Source: JBBPYC01 sp965218765 (lineage in GTDB: Bacteria > Pseudomonadota > Gammaproteobacteria > Burkholderiales > Burkholderiaceae_C). From it: a stretch of DNA of 64,000 nucleotides. The stretch spans positions 434,001 to 498,000 of the forward strand of contig CBDCLU010000002.1 in the NCBI GenBank assembly GCA_965218765.1, read 5' to 3'. Positions 8,986 through 22,050 of this stretch are shown one piece after another. Made by a program: the position numbers and the translations under genes. The notes below the pieces were generated by a model that was not told the origin of the DNA, made no database searches, and saw nothing but the letters and a program-made list of their open reading frames with translations. Within the stretch, counting starts at the first letter, position 1. Each line of letters begins with the position of its first letter.

Positions 8986-10868
8986 CCGCGCGTCAGCTGA
9001 CCGTGCTGGCGATCGTCGCGTTCGCGGCACTCTGGGGCTGGGTGGACGACTTCACCATCACGCTGTTCAACTACATCGGCCTGTACGCGCTGGTTGCGGC
9101 AGGCCTGGTGCTGCTGACCGGCATCGCGGGCATGACGTCGTTCGGGCAGGCGGCATTCGTCGGTGTCGGGGCTTATGCCACGGCCTGGGTCTGCACGTCG
9201 CCGTGGGTCGATCAGGCGCTCGGCGGCGGCGTGCCCGCAGCGCTGCGCCCCTACCTCGGTCTGGTGCTCGGCTTCGTGTGTACGTTCGTGATCGCCTGGC
9301 TGCTCGGCGCCGTGACGGTGAAGCTGTCCGGCCACTACCTGCCGCTGGGCACGATTGCCTGGGGGCTGTCGATCTACTTCCTGTTCGGCAACATGCAGTG
9401 GTTGGGCGGCCAGACCGGCATCACCGGCATTCCGCCGCTCGAGCTGTTCGGCCATACGCTGCAGTCGCCCCGGATGCTCGGCCTGCTGATCTGGACGCTG
9501 CTGCTGCTGGCGCTCTGGGCGCTGTCCAATCTGCTCGACTCGCGCGAGGGCCGTGCGGTCCGCGCGCTCAAGACCAGCCGCGTGATGGCCGAGTCGATGG
9601 GCGTGGACACCGCCCGCCATCGGCTCAAGGTGTTCGTGCTCGCTGCGCTGCTGGCCGCGTTGTCCGGCTGGCTCTATGCGCACCTGCAGCGCTTCGTGAA
9701 CCCGACGCCGTTCAACATCAACATCGGCATCGAGTACCTGTTCATGGCCGTCGTGGGCGGCTCCGGCCACCTCTGGGGCGCCGTGCTCGGTGCCGCCTTG
9801 ATCACGTTGCTGAAAGAACAGTTGCAAGACATCCTGCCGCGGCTGTTGGGCGCCAGCGGCAACTTCGAGCTGATCGCATTCGGGCTCCTGATGCTGCTCG
9901 TGCTGCAGCGCTTCGCCAACGGCATCTGGCCAAGTGTGGCAGCGCTCGGCGCCCGCGTGTTGCGGCCGCCAGCGCAACGCCTGCCCGATGCCGGCGCCAC
10001 GCTGCACCAGCGTGGCCCGGTCGAGTTGGGCACCGAGCTGCTGGCGGCCCAGGACGTGACCAAGCGCTTCGGCGGCCTGGTTGCCAACGATTCGGTCTCG
10101 ATGAACCTGAAGGCCGGCGAGATCCACGCATTGATCGGCCCGAACGGGGCGGGCAAGAGCACGTTCTTCAACCTGATTTCCGGCGTGGACGATCCGACCT
10201 CCGGCTTGGTGCGCGTCGGCGGCGCAGCGATGACCGGACGCCCGTCGCGCGCGTTCGCGGCGCGCGGCGTGGGCCGCACGTTTCAGCACGTGCGGCTGCT
10301 CGGGGCCGTGAGCGTGCTCGACAACGTCGCACTCGGCGCGTACGCGCGCGGCGGGCGCGGCTTCATCGCCTCGATGCTGAGGTGGGACCGGCAGGAGGAA
10401 GCGGCGCTGCTGGCCGAAGCGCGCCGGCAGGCGGAACGCTGCGGGCTTGGCGAATTCCTGCAGCGGCCGGCTGCCTCGCTGGCGCTCGGCCAGCAGCGGC
10501 TGATCGAAATCGCGCGCGCACTGAGCGGCCAGCCGAGCGCACTGTTGCTCGACGAGCCCGCCGCCGGCCTGCGCTCGCTGGAAAAGAACGCGCTTGCGAC
10601 GCTGTTGCTGCAGCTGCGCGCCGAAGGCCTGGGCATCCTGGTGGTCGAGCACGACATGGAGTTCGTGATGAGATTGAGCGACCGGATCACGGTGCTCGAG
10701 TTCGGCCGCGTGATCGCAGCGGGCACGCCGGCCCAGGTGCAGGCCGACCCGAAAGTGCTGGACGCTTATCTGGGCGGAGGCGACCTGGTCGACGAACCGC
10801 TCGCCGCAGAACGCCCGCCAACAGCCGCACGCGGCAGCCCGACCGCGGCGGCTGGAGCAGCTGCATGA
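8982..10868 (+). CDS. Fused ABC permease/ATPase (LivM-LivG)
   Basis: A 628-residue fusion. Residues about 1-330 are a LivM-type permease (GIAGMTSFGQAAFVGVGAYA; GGSGHLWGAVLGAALITLLK). Residues about 355-600 are a LivG-type ATPase with Walker A GPNGAGKS near residue 386, signature LALGQQR, Walker B LLLDEPAAG and switch His in VVEHDMEF. E. coli encodes these parts as two proteins. There is no stop or frameshift in the linker, and the frame continues for about 25 low-complexity residues after the ATPase. The ATG at 8982 overlaps the livH stop, and the 3' end overlaps livF. Confidence 0.92.
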   Translation: MTARQLTVLAIVAFAALWGWVDDFTITLFNYIGLYALVAAGLVLLTGIAGMTSFGQAAFVGVGAYATAWVCTSPWVDQALGGGVPAALRPYLGLVLGFVCTFVIAWLLGAVTVKLSGHYLPLGTIAWGLSIYFLFGNMQWLGGQTGITGIPPLELFGHTLQSPRMLGLLIWTLLLLALWALSNLLDSREGRAVRALKTSRVMAESMGVDTARHRLKVFVLAALLAALSGWLYAHLQRFVNPTPFNINIGIEYLFMAVVGGSGHLWGAVLGAALITLLKEQLQDILPRLLGASGNFELIAFGLLMLLVLQRFANGIWPSVAALGARVLRPPAQRLPDAGATLHQRGPVELGTELLAAQDVTKRFGGLVANDSVSMNLKAGEIHALIGPNGAGKSTFFNLISGVDDPTSGLVRVGGAAMTGRPSRAFAARGVGRTFQHVRLLGAVSVLDNVALGAYARGGRGFIASMLRWDRQEEAALLAEARRQAERCGLGEFLQRPAASLALGQQRLIEIARALSGQPSALLLDEPAAGLRSLEKNALATLLLQLRAEGLGILVVEHDMEFVMRLSDRITVLEFGRVIAAGTPAQVQADPKVLDAYLGGGDLVDEPLAAERPPTAARGSPTAAAGAAA

Positions 10869-11626
10869 CGGCGATTCTGGCGTTGTCGCAGTTCTCGGTC
10901 GCCTACGGCTCGGTGGAAGCCGTGCACCGGATCGACCTGCAGGTCGATGCCGGCGAGATCGTCACGGTGATCGGCCCGAACGGCGCCGGCAAGACCACGC
11001 TGCTGTCGGCTGCGATCGGCCTGCTGCGGTCCTCGGGCACGCTGCACCTCGGCGGCCGGCTGGTCAAGCGCCCGGACGTCGAGCAGATGGTCGCCGCCGG
11101 CGTCGGCCTGGTGCCCGAGAAGCGCGAGCTGTTCGGCGAGATGTCGGTCGAGGACAACCTGCTGCTCGGCGGCTTCTCGCTCTGGCGCCGCGGCGAGCGC
11201 GACCAGCGCGGGCGGCTCGCCGAGGTGTATGCGACGTTTCCGCGGTTGAACGAGCGCCGCCTGCAATTGGCGCAGACGTTGTCGGGTGGCGAACGGCAGA
11301 TGCTCGCAATCGGCCGCGCGTTGATGAGCCGGCCCCGGTTGCTGCTGCTCGATGAGCCGTCGCTGGGCCTGGCGCCGCTGATCGTGCGCGAAGTGCTGCG
11401 CGTGGTGGCGTCGCTGAAAGACCGCGGCGTGTCGGTGCTGCTCGTCGAGCAGAACGCGCGCGCCGCGCTGGCGGTGGCCGATCGCGCATACGTGCTGGAG
11501 ATGGGCGCGGTTGCGCTCAGCGGCCCCGCGCGCGAACTGCTGCACGACCGGCGCATCGTCGAGGCGTATCTGGGCATGGGCGGCACCGGCCGAAGCGATA
11601 CCGACGCAGGAGCGCTCGCGCGTTGA
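10865..11626 (+). CDS. ABC transporter ATP-binding protein, LivF type
   Basis: A 253-residue ATPase, the second nucleotide-binding subunit of the transporter. Walker A is IGPNGAGKTTL near residue 38, the ABC signature is LSGGERQML, Walker B is LLLLDEPSLGL, and the switch region is LLVEQNAR. The VPEKRELFGEMSVEDNLLLG stretch is typical of LivF. Its ATG overlaps the end of livMG (ATGA). It is the last gene of the operon. Confidence 0.93.
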   Translation: MTAILALSQFSVAYGSVEAVHRIDLQVDAGEIVTVIGPNGAGKTTLLSAAIGLLRSSGTLHLGGRLVKRPDVEQMVAAGVGLVPEKRELFGEMSVEDNLLLGGFSLWRRGERDQRGRLAEVYATFPRLNERRLQLAQTLSGGERQMLAIGRALMSRPRLLLLDEPSLGLAPLIVREVLRVVASLKDRGVSVLLVEQNARAALAVADRAYVLEMGAVALSGPARELLHDRRIVEAYLGMGGTGRSDTDAGALAR

Positions 11627-11687
11627 CGCGGACCGCTTGCGTCGACGCATCCGAGCATGTCGGCGCTGGCACGACAGCGGTGCTGCC

Positions 11688-11720
11688 GCAGACCGCGCGG
11701 TCGCTGCCATTTTGCTCTTT
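11688..11720 (+). terminator. Possible terminator after livF
   Basis: About 60 bp after the livF stop, GACCGCGCGGTC forms a palindrome within a longer imperfect stem. A T-rich stretch follows (CATTTTGCTCTTTATTT). The stem has mismatches and the T-run is broken, so this is only a candidate. Confidence 0.35.
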
Positions 11721-11867
11721 ATTTAATAGCGGCAACCGCATATTCCACCTTCGCGTGCGGCCGATTTGACCTTAAATTTTTTCAGGAATGGTGATCGCTG
11801 GCGCCAAGGCAGACAGGTGCAATCTCCTGCCCGCACATCGGCCGGTCGCCCACAGACTCGTGCCGCG

Positions 11868-12500
11868 ATGCAGTTCATTCATGTCGATGCCGACCTGCTG
11901 ATCGTCGACAAGCCGGCCGGCCTGCTCGCGGTGCCGGGCCGCGGGCCGGACAAGCAGGATTGCGTGAGCCGCCGCGTGCAGGCGCTGTATCCGGACGCGT
12001 TGATCGTCCATCGGCTCGACATGGCGACGTCCGGGCTGCTGGTGCTGGCGCGGTCGCCTGCCGTGCAACGCAGCTTGAGCATCGCATTTGCCGAGCGCCG
12101 CATCCACAAGCGTTATGTCGCCGTGGTGGACGGCGTGGTCGAAGCGCGAGCCGGCGCCGATGCACGGATCGACCTGCCGATCGCACTCGACTGGGACCGC
12201 CGGCCGCTGCATGTGGTCGATCACATTCACGGCAAACCGAGCGTCACGCACTGGCGGCTGCTTGCAACGCAGCCGTCCCAACACCGCTCCCGCCTCGAAC
12301 TGCGCCCGCGCACCGGCCGCACGCATCAGCTGCGCGTGCACTGCCAGGCGGTCGGTCACGCGATCCTCGGCGATCGGCTGTACGGCGAAGCGCGGGTCGC
12401 GGCGGCGGCCGACCGGCTGCTGCTGCACGCCAGCGAACTCGGCTTTGTCCATCCGGAAACCGGCGTGGACTGCCGTTACCGAAGTCCACCGCCGTTCTGA
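11868..12500 (+). CDS. RluA-family pseudouridine synthase
   Basis: A 210-residue enzyme that converts uridine to pseudouridine in rRNA or tRNA. The catalytic motif HRLDMATSG (Asp is the nucleophile) lies near residue 48. LLIVDKPAGLLAVPGRG is at the N-terminus and RTGRTHQLRVHC near residue 150, all standard for the RluA subfamily without an S4 domain. The length and lack of an S4 domain fit RluA (23S/tRNA-Phe position type), but the RNA target cannot be assigned from sequence alone. The frame is open from 11766; the ATG at 11868 gives the usual N-terminus. Confidence 0.88.
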   Translation: MQFIHVDADLLIVDKPAGLLAVPGRGPDKQDCVSRRVQALYPDALIVHRLDMATSGLLVLARSPAVQRSLSIAFAERRIHKRYVAVVDGVVEARAGADARIDLPIALDWDRRPLHVVDHIHGKPSVTHWRLLATQPSQHRSRLELRPRTGRTHQLRVHCQAVGHAILGDRLYGEARVAAAADRLLLHASELGFVHPETGVDCRYRSPPPF

Positions 12501-12560
12501 TCGGCGCCCGCCTCCAGCGCTTTCAAAAAACGACTGAACCAGCCACCCGCCCACGGCTGG

Positions 12561-13862
12561 TCAGTGCCCGCCCACGTAGATGAACTTGAACAGAAACACG
12601 GCGCCGATCAGCCAGGTCATCCAGTGCACCTCGCGTGCCCTGCCGGTAAACAGCTTGATCAACGCATAGCTGATGAAGCCGAACGCGAGGCCGTTCGCGA
12701 TCGAATAGGTGAACGGCATCATCAGCGCGGTGACGGCGGCCGGGATCACCTCGGTCGATTCGTCCCAGTCGAGTTCGATCAACTCGCGCAGCATCAGGCA
12801 GGCGACGAAGAACAGCGCCGGCGCGGTGGCGTAGGCGGGCACCGAGCCGGCCAGTGGCGCGATGAACAGGCAGGCGAGAAACAGCACCGCCACGGTCAAC
12901 GCGGTCAGCCCGGTGCGGCCGCCCGCCTGCACGCCAGCCGCGCTTTCCACATAAGCCGTGGTGCTGGACGTGCCCAACAACGAGCCCGCGAAGATCGCGA
13001 CGCTGTCGGCCAGCAGCGAGCGGTTCAGCCGCTTCATCTTGCCGGGCATCAGCAGGCCCGCGCGCTTGGCCACGCCCATCAGGGTGCCGGTCGCATCGAA
13101 CAGCTCGACCAGAAAGAACACCAGCACCACGTTCAGAAAACCGCCCTTGAGCGCAGCGCCGATATCGAGCTGCAAAAACGTCGGCGCGATCGACGGCGGC
13201 GCTGCGAACACGCCACCGAACGTGTTGCCGCCGAAAAAAAACGATGCCACCGTGGCCGCCACGATGCCGATCAGGATCGCGCCCGGCACGCGCAGCCGGT
13301 CCAGCACCACGATCAGCAAAAAGCCCAGCGACGCGAGCACGACCTGCGGCGTGTGCAGGTCACCCAGGGTCACGAAGGTCGCCGGCGACGCGGCGACGAT
13401 GCCTGCGCTCTTGAGCGCAATGATCGCCAGGAACAGGCCGATGCCCACCGTGATCGCAAGCCGCAATGCATGCGGAATGCCGCGGATGATCAGCTCGCGC
13501 AAGCCGAACAAGGTCACCAGCAAAAACAGGCAGCCCGAGATGAACACGGCGCCCAACGCGGCCTGCCAGGTGAAGCCCATCTGCAGCACCACCACGAACG
13601 CGAAGTACGCGTTCAGCCCCATGCCGGGCGCCAGCGCGATCGGGTAGTTCGCGTACAGCGCCATGATGCCGGTGCCCAAAGCCGCGATCAGGCAGGTCGC
13701 GACGAACACCGCCTCTTTCGGCATGCCGGCTTCGCCGAGGATCGACGGGTTCACGAAGATGATGTAGGCCATCGTTAGGAACGTCGTGATCCCCGCGATG
13801 ACTTCGGTGCGCACGGTGGTGCCGTGTTCCTCGAGCTTGAACAGGCGTTCGAGCATTGGCAT
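12561..13862 (-). CDS. NCS2-family purine permease (AzgA/GhxP-like)
   Basis: A 433-residue membrane transporter with about 12 hydrophobic segments. The N-terminal RTEVIAGITTFLTMAYIIFV and the APGMGLNAYF segment identify the AzgA-like branch that imports adenine, guanine or hypoxanthine. SSTTAYVESAAGVQAGGRTG is the conserved central loop. The start at 13862 has a strong GGGAGA site upstream. It is immediately followed upstream (minus direction) by guaD, so the two probably form one transcript supplying and deaminating guanine. The frame stays open for a long way 5' of this start, but that part is antisense to guaD coding and is not real. Confidence 0.92.
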   Translation of the reverse strand: MPMLERLFKLEEHGTTVRTEVIAGITTFLTMAYIIFVNPSILGEAGMPKEAVFVATCLIAALGTGIMALYANYPIALAPGMGLNAYFAFVVVLQMGFTWQAALGAVFISGCLFLLVTLFGLRELIIRGIPHALRLAITVGIGLFLAIIALKSAGIVAASPATFVTLGDLHTPQVVLASLGFLLIVVLDRLRVPGAILIGIVAATVASFFFGGNTFGGVFAAPPSIAPTFLQLDIGAALKGGFLNVVLVFFLVELFDATGTLMGVAKRAGLLMPGKMKRLNRSLLADSVAIFAGSLLGTSSTTAYVESAAGVQAGGRTGLTALTVAVLFLACLFIAPLAGSVPAYATAPALFFVACLMLRELIELDWDESTEVIPAAVTALMMPFTYSIANGLAFGFISYALIKLFTGRAREVHWMTWLIGAVFLFKFIYVGGH

Positions 13863-13897
13863 GGTCGGTCTCCCTTTTTTTTCGTTGATGAGGGTGG

Positions 13898-15235
13898 CTA
13901 CTGCAGCGCGGCGGCCAATGCGGGGCGTGCATAACGCAATCGGCCGGCCACCCAGGTCTGCGCAAGGTTCCGGTCGTCGGCCAGCGTGATCCACGCGAAC
14001 GCGCGCTCGTGCAGGCTGGTGGCCACTTCCATGCGGCGCGCAGCCACCGGGTCGGCCGCCCAGTCCCAGACGCAGACGTCGGCCGAGCTGCCGGCATCGA
14101 ACGAGCCGATCTCGTGCCCGAGGCCCAGTGCATCGGCCGCGCCGCGCGTGGCTGCGTGCAGCGCCTTCCAGGCCGTGAGCCGCTGGCCGGCCATCGCCTG
14201 CACCTTGTAGGCATCGCCCATCGTGCGCACCAGCGACAGGCTGGTGCCGCCGCCGACGTCGGTGGCCAGGCTGACCGGCGCGTGTGCATCGGTCGCTGCG
14301 CGCCAGTCGAACAGGCCGCTGCCAAGGAACAGGTTCGACGACGGGCTGTGCGCGATCTGCGCCTGGGTTTCCCGCAGCAGCGCGCGGTCGTCGTCGTCGA
14401 TCCAGACGCCGTGCGCGAGCACGCTTTTTCGGTGCAGCAGGCCATTTGCCGCGTAGACGTCGAGATAGCTGCGCGCCTGCGGGAACAACTCGCGCACCCA
14501 CCTCACCTCGTCGCGGTTTTCCGCGACGTGCGTCTGCATGTAGAGCGTCGGATCGGCTGCGCACAGCCGGCCGGCCATTGCGAGCTGCTCCGGGGTGCTG
14601 GTCGGCGCAAAGCGCACCGTGACGGCATAAGCGAGCCGGTCGCGCCCGTGCCAGCGCTCCATCAGGTCGATACAGTCGCGCTCGGCCTGCACCACGTCGT
14701 CGCGCAGGCCGTCCGGCGAGTGGCGGTCCTGCAGCACCTTGCCGGTGACGAGGCGCATCCCGCGCTGCTGCGCGGCGCTGAACAGCGCCTCGGCCGACAC
14801 CTTGTGCGCGGTCGCAAACACCACCGCCGAGGTGGTGCCGTTGGCCAGCAGCGCGTCGCAGAACAGCTGCGAGCCCTGCGCGCTGCGCTCGGGGTCGGCA
14901 AAGCGCGTCTCGGCCGGAAACGTGTAGGTGTTGAGCCAGTCGAGCAGCTCGGTGCCGTAGCTTGCGATCATGTCGAGCTGCGGCATGTGCACGTGCGTGT
15001 CGATGAAGCCCGGCAGGATCAGCCGGCCGCGATGGTCGTGCTGCTCCCAGCTCGCGTCGGGCGCCTGCGGCTGCACGCGATGGATGCGGCCCTGCTCGAT
15101 CAACAGCCATTGATCGGGGCGAAAACGCACCGCAGGGCTGTCGACGTCGCCCCAGCCGGGGGTGCCGTCGAAGTCGAGCAGGTCGCCGTGCAGCGCGATG
15201 CGCGTCGGCTTTGCGGGTGCTGGCATGTCGGGCAT
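13898..15235 (-). CDS. guaD: Guanine deaminase
   Basis: A 445-residue amidohydrolase that turns guanine into xanthine. Metal ligands are visible in GFIDTHVHMPQ, HVAENRDE, LAHGVWIDDDD and SLATDVGGGTSLSL. The CDALLANGTTSAVVFATAHK segment is also typical of GuaD. The length matches bacterial GuaD (about 440 aa). It sits 35 bp from the purine permease and 12 bp from the LysR gene, all on minus, and faces xdhABC, which oxidises its product. The cluster therefore covers guanine uptake, deamination and xanthine oxidation. Confidence 0.94.
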   Translation of the reverse strand: MPDMPAPAKPTRIALHGDLLDFDGTPGWGDVDSPAVRFRPDQWLLIEQGRIHRVQPQAPDASWEQHDHRGRLILPGFIDTHVHMPQLDMIASYGTELLDWLNTYTFPAETRFADPERSAQGSQLFCDALLANGTTSAVVFATAHKVSAEALFSAAQQRGMRLVTGKVLQDRHSPDGLRDDVVQAERDCIDLMERWHGRDRLAYAVTVRFAPTSTPEQLAMAGRLCAADPTLYMQTHVAENRDEVRWVRELFPQARSYLDVYAANGLLHRKSVLAHGVWIDDDDRALLRETQAQIAHSPSSNLFLGSGLFDWRAATDAHAPVSLATDVGGGTSLSLVRTMGDAYKVQAMAGQRLTAWKALHAATRGAADALGLGHEIGSFDAGSSADVCVWDWAADPVAARRMEVATSLHERAFAWITLADDRNLAQTWVAGRLRYARPALAAALQ

Positions 15236-15247
15236 GAACGTTCTCCT

Positions 15248-16225
15248 TCAGTGGGCCGCCCGCGCAGGCGCTGCGGCCGGTGCAAGTTGCCGGGCGACCT
15301 GCCCAACCTGCTCGCGCAGCCAGCGCATCGGCGGCGCCGCGTGCGTGAGGTCGTGCCACAACTGGTAGTAGCCCAGCGGCGGGAACGCGACCGGGCACGG
15401 CAGCAACGCCACCGCCGCGTTGGCCGTATAGCGCGCACAGAAGCGCCGTCCCGTGGTCAGCACCAGCGTGCTGCGCGCGACCATCAGCGGGATCAAACTG
15501 AAATGCGCGCAGCGCACGGACAATTTGCGCCGATGTCCGAGTGCTTCCAGATGGTCGTCCACCACCCCGCGCGCACCCAGGTGAAACGGCATCGGGGCGA
15601 CGTGGCTGCACTCGAGGTAGCGCGCGACCGTCCAGCACCCTTCCCGCTCGAGCCGCACGGCCGGGTGGTCGATCGCGACGAGGCAGACGACGTCGTCGTC
15701 CACCAGCCGGCCCAGGTGCAGCTCCTGCGGTGGATGCAGCCAGTTGCCGATCACAAGATCGACTTCGCCGCAACTGAGCGCGCGGCGATAGTCGAATTCG
15801 CCGCTCAGGTTCACCAGTTCGAGCCGCACGGTGGGTGCCATCTGCTTGACCTGCGCGACCAGCGTCGGCAAAAACAGCGGATCGAGGAAATCGCTGGCGG
15901 CGATGCGGAACATCGCATCGCTGCTGCCCGCTTCGAACTGCGGCCGCGATTGCCGTTCGCCGAACATCGCATGCGCATCCTGCAGCACGCGCGCGGCCGG
16001 CTCGCGCAACGACAACGCGAGCGCGGTCGGCGCCATCCGGTTGCCGCTCCTCACCAGCAGCGGATCGCCGGTCAGCTCGCGCAGCTTTTTGAGTTGCGCG
16101 CTGACCAGCGGCTGCGTGCTGGACAGACGCAGCGCGGCGCGCGAAACACTGGATTCGGCAATCAAGGTGTGCAGGACTCGGATCAAGGACAGCTCGATCT
16201 TGTCGAACGGCGCGCGCTGCGTCAT
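15248..16225 (-). CDS. LysR-family regulator of the purine/xdh cluster
   Basis: A 325-residue LysR-type regulator. The winged helix-turn-helix is at residues about 9-68 (LIRVLHTLIAESSVSRAALR, then STQPLVSAQLKKLRELTGDP) and the substrate-binding domain follows. The frame is open to 16351, but the ATG at 16225 has GGAGCCGAG upstream and gives the normal length. It is divergent from xdhA across 124 bp that contain a strong dyad (16241-16267). It therefore probably controls xdhABC and itself, perhaps with guaD and the permease in its own transcript. The effector is unknown; a purine or urate is a guess. Confidence 0.9.
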   Translation of the reverse strand: MTQRAPFDKIELSLIRVLHTLIAESSVSRAALRLSSTQPLVSAQLKKLRELTGDPLLVRSGNRMAPTALALSLREPAARVLQDAHAMFGERQSRPQFEAGSSDAMFRIAASDFLDPLFLPTLVAQVKQMAPTVRLELVNLSGEFDYRRALSCGEVDLVIGNWLHPPQELHLGRLVDDDVVCLVAIDHPAVRLEREGCWTVARYLECSHVAPMPFHLGARGVVDDHLEALGHRRKLSVRCAHFSLIPLMVARSTLVLTTGRRFCARYTANAAVALLPCPVAFPPLGYYQLWHDLTHAAPPMRWLREQVGQVARQLAPAAAPARAAH

Positions 16226-16240
16226 ATCTCGGCTCCGATA

Positions 16241-16267
16241 GGTGATATACGCTCGATCGTATTCACC
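16241..16267. promoter_or_regulatory. LysR operator candidate between the regulator and xdhA
   Basis: A near-perfect dyad, GGTGATATACG and then CGTATTCACC around a CTCGAT centre, with one unpaired base in the left arm. The core ATACG-N6-CGTAT fits the T-N11-A form of LysR boxes. It lies 15 bp before the regulator start and 82 bp before xdhA, the usual place for autoregulation and divergent control. Confidence 0.6.
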
Positions 16268-16349
16268 GCCGGGCCGGGCGCGGTAAGTTAGGCATACGGC
16301 AGGCCGTTCACACGGATTCGCTGTGCGACCCCCAGCACCTGGAACATCC

Positions 16350-17903
<1,554 letters not shown>

Positions 17904-17939
17904 ACGGCGCCACGCCCGCCTCCCCAAGGAGTTTTTGCG

Positions 17940-20374
<2,435 letters not shown>

Positions 20375-20375
<1 letters not shown>

Positions 20376-21244
20376 TGCCCGCGCTCGCGACGGCCGCGCA
20401 GGACTGGCTCGCGCGTGGCGTGCCGGCGGTCGTCGTCGAAGTCGCGCGCACGCGGGGCTCGGTGCCGCGCGAGAGCGGCACACGGATGCTGGTGAGCGCG
20501 CGAGAAGTCGCCGGCACGATCGGCGGCGGGCACCTCGAATGGCAGGCGATCGCGCAAGCCCGCGCGCTGCTGGCAAACCCGTCGAGCGCGCCGTGGCGGC
20601 GCGATTATCCGCTCGGCCCTGCGCTCGGGCAATGCTGCGGCGGCGTCGTCACGTTGCGATACTTGCTATTGAATTCAGAGCTGACGGCGAAATGTCAGCC
20701 TGCTCCTTCCCGCTTTTTCCTTCAAATGTACGGCGCCGGGCACGTCGGCCGCGCAATCGCACGGCTGCTGGCCGGCATCGCCTGCACGGTCGACTGGATC
20801 GATGAGCGCGAACAGGAATTTCCGCAGTCGCTGGCAGCGGACGGCGGCTGGCCCGCGCACATCCGCAGGATCGCCGTCGATGCGGTCGAAGCCGAAGTGG
20901 CCGAGGCGCCGGCCGGTGCGTGCTACCTCGTGCTCACGCACCAGCATGAACTGGACTGGCGCATCACCGGGCAGGTGCTCGCGCGCGCGGATTTCGCATA
21001 TCTCGGCCTGATCGGTTCGAAGACGAAGCGCGCGAAGTTCTTCCACCGGTTCGAGCAGCGCGGCGTGGCGCCCGACCTGCTCGCGCGCATCAGCTGCCCG
21101 ATCGGCATTGCCGGCGTCGCCGGCAAGGAGCCGGAGGTGATCGCCGTCGCGGTGGTCGCGCAGTTGCTGCAATGCGCGGCAGGCACCGCAACCGTCGCAC
21201 AGCCGGTTAGCATCGCCCGATGGACCGACACCTCTACATCCTGA
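20375..21244 (+). CDS. xdhC: Xanthine dehydrogenase accessory protein XdhC
   Basis: A 289-residue XdhC that binds molybdenum cofactor, has it sulfurated and inserts it into XdhB. The N-terminal domain shows RGSVPRESGTRMLV, GTIGGGHLEWQA and ALGQCCGGVV. The C-terminal Rossmann domain shows MYGAGHVGRAIARLL and FAYLGLIGSKTKRAKF. Between the two domains lies an unusual linker (LLLNSELTAKCQPAPSRFF) encoded by a small hairpin repeat at about 20662-20698; the frame is kept. It overlaps the next gene by 25 bp. Confidence 0.92.
20662..20698. repeat. Small hairpin repeat inside xdhC
   Basis: TTGCTATTGAATTCAGAGC is followed by CTGACGGCGAAATGTCAG, which has CTGAC/GTCAG arms. It resembles the GCTA-spacer-TAGC elements at 23283, 38236 and 47471. 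It encodes the linker between the two XdhC domains. Confidence 0.4.
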
Positions 21245-21984
21245 CCGGCGCCTCGCGCGGCATGGGCCTCGCGATGGCGCGCCAGTTGCTGGCACCCGAG
21301 CACGTGCTGCTGTGCATCGCACGGCGCACCAGTGATGAGCTCGATGCGCTGGCCGAGAACAAGGGCGCGCTGCTCGTGCAATGGTCGCAGGACTTGGCGG
21401 AGTCGCTGGAAGCCGCGCAGCGTCTGCAGGAATGGCTCAGCGATTCGGAGCCGCAGAGCCTCGCATCCGCGACCCTGATCAACAACGCGGGCATGCTGCC
21501 GCAAATCGCACCGCTGGACCGGCTCGACGCACTCGAACTCGCCGCATCGCTGCGCGTGAACCTGGAAGCGCCGATGCTGTTGACCGGCGCATTCCTGCGC
21601 GCGACTGCGGCCTGGTCGGCGCAGCGCAAGGTGCTTTGCATCTCGTCCGGCCTGGGCCGCCGTGCGATGGCCGCGCAGGCGCCCTACTGCACCGCGAAAG
21701 CCGGGCTCGATCACTTCGCGCGTTGCGTTGCACTCGAGCAGGCCGCGCTCGGCGACCGCGGCGCAAAAGTCTGCTCGCTCGCACCCGGCGTGATCGACAC
21801 CGACATGCAGACCCAGCTGCGCGATGCCGATGAGGCCCTGTTCGCCGATCGCGACAGCTTCATCGGCCTGCAGACCCAGAACAAGCTGACAACGCCCGAA
21901 GCCGCCGCGGCGCGCGTGCTCGGCTACCTCGCGCTGGCCGACTTCGGCAGCCAGCCGGTGGCCGACGTGCGCGACCTGGGCTGA
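21220..21984 (+). CDS. Short-chain dehydrogenase/reductase (sepiapterin reductase-like)
   Basis: A 254-residue SDR oxidoreductase. The NAD(P)-binding motif is TGASRGMG near residue 9, TLINNAGMLP follows, the catalytic Ser region is LCISSGLGRR, and Tyr/Lys are in YCTAKAG. The short spacing and the LAPGVIDTDMQTQLR tail recall sepiapterin/benzil reductase-type SDRs. The substrate is not known. Its start lies 25 bp inside xdhC, so it is probably the last gene of the xdh transcript. Confidence 0.85.
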   Translation: MDRHLYILTGASRGMGLAMARQLLAPEHVLLCIARRTSDELDALAENKGALLVQWSQDLAESLEAAQRLQEWLSDSEPQSLASATLINNAGMLPQIAPLDRLDALELAASLRVNLEAPMLLTGAFLRATAAWSAQRKVLCISSGLGRRAMAAQAPYCTAKAGLDHFARCVALEQAALGDRGAKVCSLAPGVIDTDMQTQLRDADEALFADRDSFIGLQTQNKLTTPEAAAARVLGYLALADFGSQPVADVRDLG

Positions 21985-22050
21985 TCGGGCGCGACGCATC
22001 AGTTCTTGCCTGATTCGTCAGCGTCCTGCAGCGAGGGCACCCGATTCCAG

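Noticed and set aside
11709..11770. AT-rich stretch with TTGACC before the pseudouridine synthase gene as a promoter
   Set aside because: No -10 box lies at the right distance; left out of the feature list.
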